Origin: Bremerella alba
Lineage (GTDB): Bacteria > Planctomycetota > Planctomycetia > Pirellulales > Pirellulaceae
Assembly (NCBI RefSeq): GCF_013618625.1
Contig: NZ_JABRWO010000021.1
Location: 1 to 50,478 of the forward strand
DNA length: 50,478 nt
Direction of reading: 5' to 3'
Positions 18,679-27,130 of the stretch are shown here, one piece after another. The notes below the pieces were generated by a model. The model ran no database searches. It saw only the letters and a list, made by a program, of their open reading frames with translations, and was not told the origin of the DNA. Within the stretch, counting starts at the first letter, position 1, and each line of letters starts with the position of its first letter. The position numbers and the translations under genes are program-made.

Positions 18679-18877
18679 CCGTGTCGAGTCGTGGAAAAAA
18701 GGACGAACGACGTTCCGCTCCTTGGAACGTCACGGGAGACACGTTTTACCGCACCACGTTTTCTAGAGACTAGCGTTCCGTGACGGCCATCGTTGATAGG
18801 TACGGCTATCGCATTAAAGATGAATCCATATGTTTCGGGCGCTTACGGGCGAAGTTGTGCATCGGCGACGCGATCTT

Positions 18878-19372
18878 CTAGGCAGGGCATAACGACTCAG
18901 TGGTGCGTCCGGCTATGGATAACACGCTGTCATTTGCTATCGCTGGCGGAAAGGGGGCCGGTGAGTGGCTGCTGATGTCGGAGAAGTCAATGTTCCCAAT
19001 CCAGCGTTGGCTGTCCTTATCCTGGATATGAACATACGCATCCGAGGCGATCTTGTACTTCTGTGAGTGCCCCTGCCAGGCATCGACATATTCACGGGGA
19101 ACACCTTGGGCAATCGCGTGGCTCTTGAAGAAATGCCTCAGAGAGTGAAGCGTGAAGCATCCACTTTTCTGGCCATCAGGTATTACAAGCCTTCGGAGTG
19201 TTGCCTTAAAGTCGTCGTTTAGGTCGTCGGGATCGATGTAATGATTTCCATCAGGGTACTTCTCGCTGGCCATCGCCGTGAAGTACCAGCCTATTTCATT
19301 GTGTTGGTAGCTTAGTAAGACGTCGCGAAGTCGCGGGTGGATGGGAACCTTACAATCTTGGCCGGTTTTGGT
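18878..19372 (-). pseudogene. Tyrosine recombinase, C-terminal fragment cut by the ISAs1 element
   Basis: The minus strand is open from position 19372, directly at the IS end, to the stop at 18878. It reads TKTGQDCKVPIHPRLRDVLL, then FTLHSLRHFFKSHAIAQGVP and YVDAWQGHSQKYKIASDAYV. These are the phage-integrase catalytic boxes: Arg in SLRHFF, His in WQGH and the final Tyr region (SDAYVHI). The N-terminal domain and first catalytic Arg are missing and are not found on the far side of the IS. An internal ATG at 19273 is not a credible start. It is probably the inactive integrase of the island to its right, or of an older element. Confidence 0.82.
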
Positions 19373-20632
19373 TCACGGCGATTGCACCATAAACTATGTG
19401 CCAAGCAACACTTCCAGCAAGTAAGCGTCGTTCCTGCCTGCTTTTAGCCGTTTATTCTTTACGCCCACCTTCGCCGTTTTGTTGTTCTTCAACAGGCTCA
19501 GGCTCGTTCTTCTTAGAAGGCTGAAATTGACGTCGGCGTGTCCTTTGCGAATCCGGCTTTGGTCTTCGCCGAACGTCACGTCGAGTTGCCAGTGGAGTGA
19601 ATTCTCGATGCCCCAGTGGCCACGCACCGCTTCGGCGAAGCGCTTGCCCGTGAGATATTTGCTCAGGATATAATGCCGCACTTTGCTCGTCTCTTTGCCG
19701 TTCTGCCTCACAATGTTGATTGTTATCCCGATCGCCTTCACATGTTTCCACTTGCTGGCGTACGGAAAGTCGTCGGCATCGATCGGGCAGAGGTAATAGT
19801 AACGCGACTCTTCGCGGCCGTGCCCTTTCTCGTGTGTCTCGTGACGGTGAACTTTCATCTTCTTGAAATCGATTTCCATCGCGGCGACAAAGTAATCGCG
19901 AATCGCCTGGTGCAGGTAACGCTGATTCCCTTTGATCGCCAGGCAAAAGGCGCCGCCTGCGTCGACGATCTTCGCGGCGATTTCCTTTTGGCAACCCATC
20001 GCGTCGATCGTCACCAAACAGCCGGAAACCTCGATGATTTCCAATAGTTTTGGAATCGCCGTGATCTCGTTACTCTTCGCGTCGGTCACGACCTGGCCGA
20101 GGCTCACATGGTTAGCGGTCGCCCAAGCGCTGACCATGTGAATGGCCGCCTTGCTGCTGGCCGCCGACCACCGAAGCGGCGGTGCCCGAGCTACGCTTGA
20201 GCGTCTTGCCGTCGATCGCGATGATCTGGCCATCGGTAATCTCTTGCAGCGAAGTGATCCAACTGAGCAAACACTTCTCGAATTCGGCCGGCTTGATCGC
20301 GCCGAGAATCGCATTGAAACGATCGTGCGAAGGGACGCCGGTACTCATGTCGAGAAACTGCGAAAGCCACTCCTTCTTATCCTCGGCCCAATCGGCGATC
20401 GCCACAAAGTCGTCCGCGCCCCCGAGCACCGCACAGAGCGCCATCGTCACAATGTTCGTTAGCGGATAAGTTAGATCGGCGAAGTGATCATGAATCGAAG
20501 CAGACGAAGACGACGACATGCGGATGACCTCCATGCAAAGCCAACGCCTGACCGGGACGGGAACGTCGCGAAATGACCCAGACGCACTTGCCGGATTGTC
20601 GCAGATCACCCATCATGGCGCAATCGCCGTGA
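19373..20632 (-). mobile_element. ISAs1-family insertion sequence
   Basis: Imperfect terminal inverted repeats mark the ends: TCACGGCGATTGCACCAT (19373-19390) against ATGGCGCAATCGCCGTGA (20615-20632), which match at 17 of 18 positions when one is reverse-complemented. The element is about 1.26 kb, normal for the family, with one transposase on the minus strand. The flanks show no target duplication (GGTTTTGGT on the left, TGGAAACTT on the right). The tyrosine recombinase is cut exactly at the left end and does not resume at the right, so the insertion was followed by a deletion or rearrangement. Confidence 0.82.
19394..20519 (-). pseudogene. ISAs1 transposase, split by a frameshift
   Basis: The N-terminal half (from the ATG at 20519: DHFADLTYPLTNIVTMALCA, then GQIIAIDGKTLKRSSG) and the C-terminal half (KAAIHMVSAWATANHVSLGQ, then GHWGIENSLHWQLDVTFGED) lie in different frames that overlap at 20112-20314. 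The junction needs a +1 shift near GKTLKRSSGTAA/SSKAAIHM, around 20150-20190. The three DDE acids are recognisable (IAIDGKT, VTIDAMG, GIENSLHW). ISAs1 transposases are normally one frame and no A-rich slippery run is present, so this is more likely a disabling indel or sequencing error than programmed frameshifting. Confidence 0.8.
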
Positions 20633-20639
20633 TGGAAAC

Positions 20640-21272
20640 TTGAAGTCTTCTGAAGTTGACATAGAAACTATATCCGCACTCTTGTACGACTTTAATCAGG
20701 TGTTGTGCAGGCTATTGGAACTTGAGCACGCAAGAAATCCGAAGTCGGGCGACAAGTATCTCAATTTGATAAACGAATTTAGCGATCTGAAGAAGAAAAA
20801 ACAAAGATTTGCCTCTGTGAGTGAATTTGCCGAGATTGCTATTGATGCTCAGTCAAAGCTGTCAAGGCTCGGCTATCGACCAAGTGCTAAAAAGGCTGAC
20901 TCTATTGTCGGAGTTCTAATGCGATTTGCCTCTTCTGCCACGCCCGACAACATTCACAGAGAAGCGAAGGGGTTCGCTACGGCTGTGGGATTGATAGATG
21001 TCAAAGATCTCGGGTCCCAATTACAGCCTAATCTCGTTGCTGTTCTCTTTCGACCGACAAATCCACAAGATAATCCCGCGGTAAATGCAATGAGAGATGT
21101 GGTACTGTCAATATTTCTTGCAAGTCAGTTAACAACTGCTGCTGCGCACGCTGACAGTTACGGTTTGTTTTCGCTGCGGCTCCTGGAAGGTGTGTCCAAG
21201 CATCTCGTTGACGTCTTAGAGTCAATTGTTAGGGTGTTTAGCCAGCGTGCTGAGTTGCTTGAACAAAACTAG
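20640..21272 (+). CDS. Hypothetical protein next to the IS end, possibly 5'-truncated
   Basis: 210 residues, mainly alpha-helical and lysine-rich (NEFSDLKKKKQRFASVSEFA; LSRLGYRPSAKKADSIVGVL; MRDVVLSIFLASQLTTAAAH). I do not recognise a family, a signal peptide or a catalytic motif. The only start is TTG, eight bases past the IS inverted repeat and without a ribosome site, so the true N-terminus may have been lost when the IS arrived. Codon use is visibly AT-richer than in its neighbours, which suits an acquired gene. It lies 536 bases before the McrB-like gene on the same strand; a link to that system is possible but not shown. Confidence 0.55.
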   Translation: MKSSEVDIETISALLYDFNQVLCRLLELEHARNPKSGDKYLNLINEFSDLKKKKQRFASVSEFAEIAIDAQSKLSRLGYRPSAKKADSIVGVLMRFASSATPDNIHREAKGFATAVGLIDVKDLGSQLQPNLVAVLFRPTNPQDNPAVNAMRDVVLSIFLASQLTTAAAHADSYGLFSLRLLEGVSKHLVDVLESIVRVFSQRAELLEQN

Positions 21273-21808
21273 AACGAGTGGTTCTTTATAAAACTACAGA
21301 AATAGTTTGACCCGCTTTTAGGCTTTCCGGCGTAGCAGCTCTTAATTGGTGTTACGAGTAAATTTCCGTTGGACGTTGTGCTCATCGTTGGGCTGGAGCG
21401 AGCGTGCCGCGTCGCTTAGTTCTGGCTACGGGAGGCGGAACCTCTTCGCACCATGACAACGAATCTGGCAGTTCGAAGATGGGTTCTTTGCGTAGCGGAC
21501 GGACGAGGCCGAGTGGATGCCCATGCTTCGTCGGACTCGAGCGGAAGCGGATCAGGTAGATTCTCAGTTTCCGGGGGCTCAAACGGTGCCCCCGCGTTAC
21601 TCGTTTCGTTCTGTGGACCTTCTTATTAATTAAAGTTATCTTCAGAGCTCATGACTCTCCCCCAATTGGGAGAGGTCATTCCTCTGCCTACTTTCAGCTC
21701 TAAGCTGAGCAAAGGTCTCAGTCAGGGGCACACCGTCGCGTTGTTGTTACATGACTGACCACCTGAAATGCACCTAAGACACGTCCCCAAAAAATTCAGA
21801 AAGATCTC
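21273..21808. other. Gap before the McrB-like gene
   Basis: About 540 bases without a supported gene. A 66-codon minus-strand frame at 21382-21582 (RLRKEPIFELPD-like, proline-rich) has no ribosome site and no family I recognise. The stretch presumably contains the promoter of the McrB/McrC operon. Confidence 0.4.
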
Positions 21809-24106
21809 GTGAGCGAATACGACCTAACGACCCCGGAGGGAATCCAAGGGATTTACGATTCCGAGTTCAAGCCTCTCCAGTCTAAAGATACTTGGCAGGG
21901 TTGGCTTCAGAAATACACGAAGCTCATCGAACGAGTTCGCACTGCGTCGACAGACGAACTTACGTCATCTGATTTACATCATGATTTATGGGAGTCGACC
22001 CACATTTCGGGAACCGGCATGTGCTCGATTCCCATGACCGATGCGATACAGTCAAATGAACTCCGCGAGTGGATAGCATCGCTTCGTGATCGAGAATTGT
22101 CACCATCTGGAACCTCGCGTATCAACGAACTCAAGGCAATTCACGACGAGATATTGGAACGTACAAAGCCGTTTACGAACCGACGGCCGTGGTTGAAAAT
22201 TATGCGGCTGCTCGCTGCGATTTTCCCGAATGACATTTCATGCGTCGTCGACTATGGAAAGCTGCGACAACTCACGAAAGCAATGTTCGGAAAGGCTCCA
22301 GCGGGGCGATCCGAGATGGTTACGATGAACGCGCAGGTTTATACCAGGCTGACTGAAGTCTTGGGCCCTGCCGGCGAGGATTCCGAGAGTGTGGCTAAAC
22401 GCTCGATGTTCGCCTGGGAATTGTACCGTGTGAACGCTGAGGACACGGAGGAGGAAGGTGGTGAAGTCGAAGGCGATAGGCCAGGCGAGTCGAAACTGAG
22501 GTTCTTGCCGAATGAACGGCGAACCAAAGGAATCACAGCGCTGACAGGTTATGTCAACGCCGCACTGAAGGTTCTCGATTTCGTCCAGAATGGAGCCACA
22601 ATTCCCGAGACGATTGAGTTCTATCAGCAAGAGCAGCCTCAGCTAAAAGAGAGCTCCATAAAGGGCCACATAAGCACCATTCGGCATTCACTGGGGCTTC
22701 TCCGCCTGGATGGAACTACCTTACATCCCAGTTCGCTCGGTCAGAAACTGCTTGACACTGAAGATGAGACACTTCTGATTCCTCGTGTTCTGACGCGAAT
22801 TATTGGCTTTGATCTCATTCTTCACTTGCTCAAGGAAAAGAGCCCGCGAGACAGAAGTGATTTGATCGACGAACTCCGGACTCACTTGAACTGGACGACC
22901 AATTTTGGCCCATCCAGTCTTCTCGCTTGGGCACAGCACCTAGGCATGGTTGAGGTAAATGACTCACAGCAGTACACGTTAACCGAAGCGGGGCAGGAGT
23001 GGGCGGAACAGGTCGAATCTCGACCGGAGCCAGTTGCTGTTGAGTCGACGGGCACAGATGCGCCTGACATTCCTCCCGAGAAAGCAAAGACAGTTGATTT
23101 CGAGCCGCCATCACTCGATGAAATCTTGGATTATTTCGATACGCTGCCGTACGTTTTCCCACGTGAGATCATCGCTCAACTACATATTGCACTGCACATG
23201 CACTCGTTCAAGCACTTTGTCTTGCTTTCTGGTTTAAGCGGGACTGGAAAGACGAAGCTCGCTGAACTATACGCAAACGCGTATCACCGAGTAACGGATA
23301 CCAAGCAGAACCGATTCTTCCGCTTGGTGCCAGTTCAACCCGACTGGACAGATCCGTCGGGACTCCTGGGATATGTCAATCCGTTACAGGAGACGGTGAC
23401 CTACGCGGCAACCGATTTTCTCATGTTCCTAAAGTCAGCGGTGACGCTTCCGAAGATCCCTCATTTTGTCTGTCTCGATGAGATGAACTTGGCACGGGTT
23501 GAGTATTACTTCGCCCCCTTTCTGTCCGCGATGGAAACAGAGCAAGATGTCGTTGTCCATCAGAACGATGAGCCCGTCGACACTATCGAGCCGCGCATGC
23601 CGTGGCCTCGAAATCTGTACATCATCGGCACAGTTAATATGGATGAGACGACGCACGCATTCAGCGACAAGGTACTTGATCGTGCGTTTACTTTGGAGTT
23701 CTGGGAAGTTGACTTGGACGAATTCCGAAGCCGTTTCGCGAAACAACACTCGGGCTACCCAAAGGAACTGCTGGACTTTGCGGTAGAAAAACTTAATGGT
23801 CTGAAAGAGATTCTGGAACCAGCCCATCAGCATTTCGGCTATCGCACAGCTGAGGAAATATTGAATTTCGTGGCCACAAATCACAATGACGGCGCAGGCG
23901 TTATGGGCAAGGAAGCTGCAATCGACCAAGCATTGCTGATGAAGGCCCTGCCAAAGATTCGTGGGCAAGATTCACACGAATTTCGCGGCTGCCTGGATAA
24001 GTTGCACGGATTCCTTGCGAGCAATACCATGCCTCGGTCGGCCAAGAAAATCGCCGCGATGCGAGCCGATCTCGAATTGACAGGTACCACGCGATTCTGG
24101 CGCTAA
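21809..24106 (+). CDS. McrB-like AAA+ NTPase (motor of a type IV restriction-like system)
   Basis: 765 residues from a GTG start. The C-terminal half is the McrB-type AAA+ domain: Walker A GLSGTGKT near residue 474, RLVPVQPDWTDPSGLLGYVN after it, Walker B VCLDEMNLARVEYYFAPFLS near 553, and the McrB signature GTVNMDETTHAFSDKVLDRA near 607. In McrB proteins this motif family binds GTP and drives DNA translocation. The N-terminal 430 residues carry no EVE/PUA-like module I can name; a stretch near 270-380 (ATIPETIEFYQQEQPQLKES) looks like a winged-helix segment that may recognise the target. It lies six bases before the nuclease gene, so the two form an operon. Confidence 0.85.
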   Translation: MSEYDLTTPEGIQGIYDSEFKPLQSKDTWQGWLQKYTKLIERVRTASTDELTSSDLHHDLWESTHISGTGMCSIPMTDAIQSNELREWIASLRDRELSPSGTSRINELKAIHDEILERTKPFTNRRPWLKIMRLLAAIFPNDISCVVDYGKLRQLTKAMFGKAPAGRSEMVTMNAQVYTRLTEVLGPAGEDSESVAKRSMFAWELYRVNAEDTEEEGGEVEGDRPGESKLRFLPNERRTKGITALTGYVNAALKVLDFVQNGATIPETIEFYQQEQPQLKESSIKGHISTIRHSLGLLRLDGTTLHPSSLGQKLLDTEDETLLIPRVLTRIIGFDLILHLLKEKSPRDRSDLIDELRTHLNWTTNFGPSSLLAWAQHLGMVEVNDSQQYTLTEAGQEWAEQVESRPEPVAVESTGTDAPDIPPEKAKTVDFEPPSLDEILDYFDTLPYVFPREIIAQLHIALHMHSFKHFVLLSGLSGTGKTKLAELYANAYHRVTDTKQNRFFRLVPVQPDWTDPSGLLGYVNPLQETVTYAATDFLMFLKSAVTLPKIPHFVCLDEMNLARVEYYFAPFLSAMETEQDVVVHQNDEPVDTIEPRMPWPRNLYIIGTVNMDETTHAFSDKVLDRAFTLEFWEVDLDEFRSRFAKQHSGYPKELLDFAVEKLNGLKEILEPAHQHFGYRTAEEILNFVATNHNDGAGVMGKEAAIDQALLMKALPKIRGQDSHEFRGCLDKLHGFLASNTMPRSAKKIAAMRADLELTGTTRFWR

Positions 24107-24112
24107 TGAGTT

Positions 24113-25708
24113 ATGTTGAAGATCACCAATTTAAAGACCGGCCTGTCTTTCGATCAGGCAAAGCATGAGGACTCAATGCCGGTTTCGTTTCTCCACGAAA
24201 ACGGCTCATACCGGATCGAGTACAAAGCGGCGGGCACAACTGTACCACGGTTGTTCATATCGGAAGTGGAGCTTCCAGCGTCCTTCATGGAAGTTATCGC
24301 GGGCTCAACCCATATTCGCTGGGATTGGTACATCGAGGAATACGCTGGCGAGGCTGTAATCAGCCTCATTTATGCGGACGAGCCTTTGGTTGACATTGTC
24401 GTCGACATTGCTCCAAATCCCTACAAGTTGGGGGTGGAAATACACCGCGAACTACTCCTCGACCTACAGGACAAAGCCGAAGGTATAATGTTTGGCACAA
24501 CGCCAGCGGGAGTACATCTGCAAGAAGACGAAGCAGAAGCCCCGCCAATCGCTCGGTTCTCGCTGCTGCGATGCTACTTCTCAGTGCTAGAAAGAGCCTT
24601 TCGTGCGATTGCTGACAACCCGCACCGTAGCCTGATTGCAGAACGCGACGACCAACCGCTTCATAAAGTCCGGCGTGTTGATGCACAGAGCCTTCGCACG
24701 GCTCTCAAACGGATGCCCGTACTTGCGATGCTGAAGGGCCGCTCCAGCGGAGGACTAGCGACACTCGACGTTCCACGGAGAGAGCATACTCACAACACAT
24801 CTCCAAACCGCCACCTCCTCGGTCTCATTGTTCGGCTTGCGTTGCTTTGCTCGGACCTTGCTTCGCGATTTGAGGCGGTTGCATCCAAATCGGAGGACGA
24901 CCCGATGGCTCAGGAACGTGCGCGTCGTTGGGCTCATCAAACAGCGCATTTCCAGAAGCGACTTGCTCAGTTTTCCAGGGCTGATTTTCTAGGCGGTCTT
25001 CGGCCCGGTAAACCTGACACTGCGGCATTGCTAACTGTGGCTCGTCACCCTGCGTACTCTCGTTTCGACCAAATATCGCGAAGAATTCTCAACGCTAAGG
25101 TCGCCTTAGGTGGCGACATCGACAAGACGTTGGGACTTCGGCCCACCTACGACATCTATGAGTATTGGTGTTTCTTTACCGTGGCTGATGCCGTGCGGCG
25201 GGCGTTGCCAAAAGCAGAGTGGCGGTCAAACATCGCCATTACATCTGGACATCTTCTTCTGGAGATCGAAAACGGTAGTTCTTTCTCGACAACTGTGGAC
25301 GGCTTGCAGGTTTCAGTCACGTTTCAGAAAAGCTATGGCAAGAACGCCAACAATGACGGGCACTTCTCAATCTCGAAAAAGTGCATACCGGATATCGTCT
25401 TGATTCTGAAGCACGGAAATATGATCCGTACGATCATCTTCGACGCGAAGTACCGATCAGGATTTGAAGCGATTCGCGATGCGCTTTCCGAAATCCACAT
25501 TTATCGCGACGCGATCCGAACAGACCCGAGCAATTCAGCCATTCATTCGGCGTTCATTCTGACGCCCTCACACCATGATGGCCAGAACCGGTACTACACC
25601 GGAGAATATCGCCAAGAATTCAACTTTGGTGGATTTGATTTGCTTCCTCGCAATGATGAGCAGAAAGACTGCCTTGTCGATGCGATTCGTGGGCTGATTG
25701 ATTTGTAG
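24113..25708 (+). CDS. DUF2357 / McrC-like PD-(D/E)XK nuclease
   Basis: 531 residues. The N-terminus is beta-rich (FISEVELPASFMEVIAGS), as in DUF2357 proteins. The C-terminal nuclease core shows LLLEIENG near residue 383, PDIVLILKHG near 425 and IIFDAKYRSG near 443, the D...D-x-K pattern of PD-(D/E)XK enzymes. TYDIYEYWCFFTVADAVRRA precedes it, as in McrC-type proteins. It starts six bases after the McrB-like stop. Known McrBC pairs cut modified DNA, with McrB translocating and McrC cutting; this pair likely restricts foreign DNA, but the modification or signal recognised cannot be read from the sequence. Confidence 0.85.
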   Translation: MLKITNLKTGLSFDQAKHEDSMPVSFLHENGSYRIEYKAAGTTVPRLFISEVELPASFMEVIAGSTHIRWDWYIEEYAGEAVISLIYADEPLVDIVVDIAPNPYKLGVEIHRELLLDLQDKAEGIMFGTTPAGVHLQEDEAEAPPIARFSLLRCYFSVLERAFRAIADNPHRSLIAERDDQPLHKVRRVDAQSLRTALKRMPVLAMLKGRSSGGLATLDVPRREHTHNTSPNRHLLGLIVRLALLCSDLASRFEAVASKSEDDPMAQERARRWAHQTAHFQKRLAQFSRADFLGGLRPGKPDTAALLTVARHPAYSRFDQISRRILNAKVALGGDIDKTLGLRPTYDIYEYWCFFTVADAVRRALPKAEWRSNIAITSGHLLLEIENGSSFSTTVDGLQVSVTFQKSYGKNANNDGHFSISKKCIPDIVLILKHGNMIRTIIFDAKYRSGFEAIRDALSEIHIYRDAIRTDPSNSAIHSAFILTPSHHDGQNRYYTGEYRQEFNFGGFDLLPRNDEQKDCLVDAIRGLIDL

Positions 25709-25746
25709 ACAACTATGGGCATACAAAGCGACACAAGGGATCTGAT

Positions 25747-26586
25747 GTGAAAGTCACAGGAAAGAAAGCAGACGGCCCCGAAATCCACGATTTGGATACA
25801 TGGTTTTTAAACGGAGGTCCTGCCGGAGACGCGACACATTGGAAAGACTACCGAAGCGCTAAAGAACTCGCCCGTGCCTGGGGTCGTTCGCTGTCCAGAT
25901 GAGTTGTCTATCCTCTTAAGCCAGAGCCCGCTCTTGAACGGATGGGAGCTTCAGCAAGCCGTGGCTGAAATGCAATTGCAATTGATGACAATCACCTTGG
26001 CAATCGTAACGCGGATCTAGCTGGGTGGGGCTCGTTTGGTCCCACGCGGCGTAGGGAGAACTTTTCGTTCACAATAGAAGCCAAGGCCGACGAGAAATTC
26101 GAGGACTCTGTCCGCGTCTGGAAGGAGAATCGTATCAGAAAGAGTCTGAGGAGCGGGGCCCCTGAGCGTCTAAAAAAGTTGTCTGAAGGATTGTTTGGAC
26201 GTAAGCCAGATGACGCAATTGAATCGCTACAGTATCAACTACTGCCAGCGTTTGCGGGAACAGCGGTCCTCGGAAAGGAAAGGCGAGCGACTCGATCGAT
26301 CCTTGTTATCCACGAATTTGTCTCGCTGTGTCTTGACTTCGATAAAGTTATCGACAACTCGGTGGCTCTCGCAGAATTCGTACAGCAGATACCGGGATGG
26401 GAGAATGCAGAAGTTAAATGTGGTTCATTGCTGCCTTGGATTCGATTACAAGGAAATGAATGGATACCCAACGATCTTGAGGTGTCCATTGGGAAAGTAA
26501 GAACACTGATTCCACTCGGCTCAGGAGGACGCGTAGCTGTGAGCCCACTCGGTAATAACAGAGGTCAATTTATCGAGCTCAAATGA
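25747..26586 (+). pseudogene. DUF6946-like gene with two compensating frameshifts
   Basis: From a GTG at 25747 the frame reads VTGKKADGPEIHDLDTWFLN then SAKELARAWGRSLS and stops at 25900. In the +1 frame the text continues as CPDELSILLSQSPLLNGWEL to about 25970. The original frame then resumes (DDNHLGNRNADLAGWGSFGP, FSFTIEAKADEKFEDS, SLQYQLLPAFAGTAVLGKER) to the stop at 26584-26586. The text across all three pieces is continuous with DUF6946 proteins as I remember them, so one base was gained near 25890 and one lost near 25970. It lies 38 bases after the McrC-like gene on the same strand. The function is unknown; it may be a third component of the defence locus, now broken or mis-sequenced. 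Confidence 0.65.
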
Positions 26587-27130
26587 GCTATTGGCTGTTT
26601 CTCATCCTCTGTTTCAGCAGAGCTCGCGGTTCTGGGGTTAATGTCGCATGAGAGGACCCGCTGGAACCAAGTTAGGACACTTGCCTGAGTCGCAGTTTTG
26701 TATGAGGCGGTAATGCCGTGTGAATTGATTGGATCGTCTGCACCAAAGTGTCTCTGGGAACTCAAAGTCCCGTATTGCGACGTGCTTTATTCCGGCTCAT
26801 TTTGATTTTGTGGCTTGCCAATCGAACCAGCGCTTGCCAAAATTCTTGCCAGACGCCGCGTTTGCCAGAAATGGCCAAAAGAAAAGCCTCGCAAGTCATT
26901 GATTTGCAAGGCTTTAGGAGGTCGGGGTGACCGGCGATTGACATTTCCTAACGACTTCGCGAGGAGCAGCCTGCTTGGGCTTGTTTTGTCGCAAAGCATT
27001 GAATTCACAGAGGATATGTTCTTTGAGACTTGCGAGTCCTAGACAACTCTTCAATCGCTCACGACAAAACTGATTCTCGTACTCCCTGCATAGGGGCCTT
27101 TAAGGTCACCGGTCACTAGGAGTGTCGTTC
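26587..27130. other. Gap before the serine recombinase, with hairpin and tRNA-like 3' end
   Basis: About 540 bases without a supported gene. AAAGCCTCGCAA (26883-26894) and TTGCAAGGCTTT (26904-26915) form an 11-of-12-bp hairpin with a 9-base loop. Immediately after it, GGTCGGGGTGACCGG (26920-26934) equals the reverse complement of the acceptor/T-arm end of a typical bacterial tRNA-Pro, and the match then stops. A severed tRNA 3' end is what an integrated element leaves at an attachment site. The remainder holds the promoter of the recombinase (AGGAG at 27118-27122 is its ribosome site). Confidence 0.4.

Noticed and set aside
18728-18785. CGTCACGG/CCGTGACG inverted repeat as a terminator or attachment site
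   Set aside because: Only 8 bp with a 42-base gap and no T-tract; too weak to call.
20112-20314. Programmed frameshifting in the ISAs1 transposase
   Set aside because: The family normally uses one frame, the shift would be +1, and no slippery A-run or stimulatory structure was seen.
21382-21582. Minus-strand 66-codon gene before the McrB-like gene
   Set aside because: No ribosome site and no recognised family; the proline/arginine-rich text is likely a chance frame.
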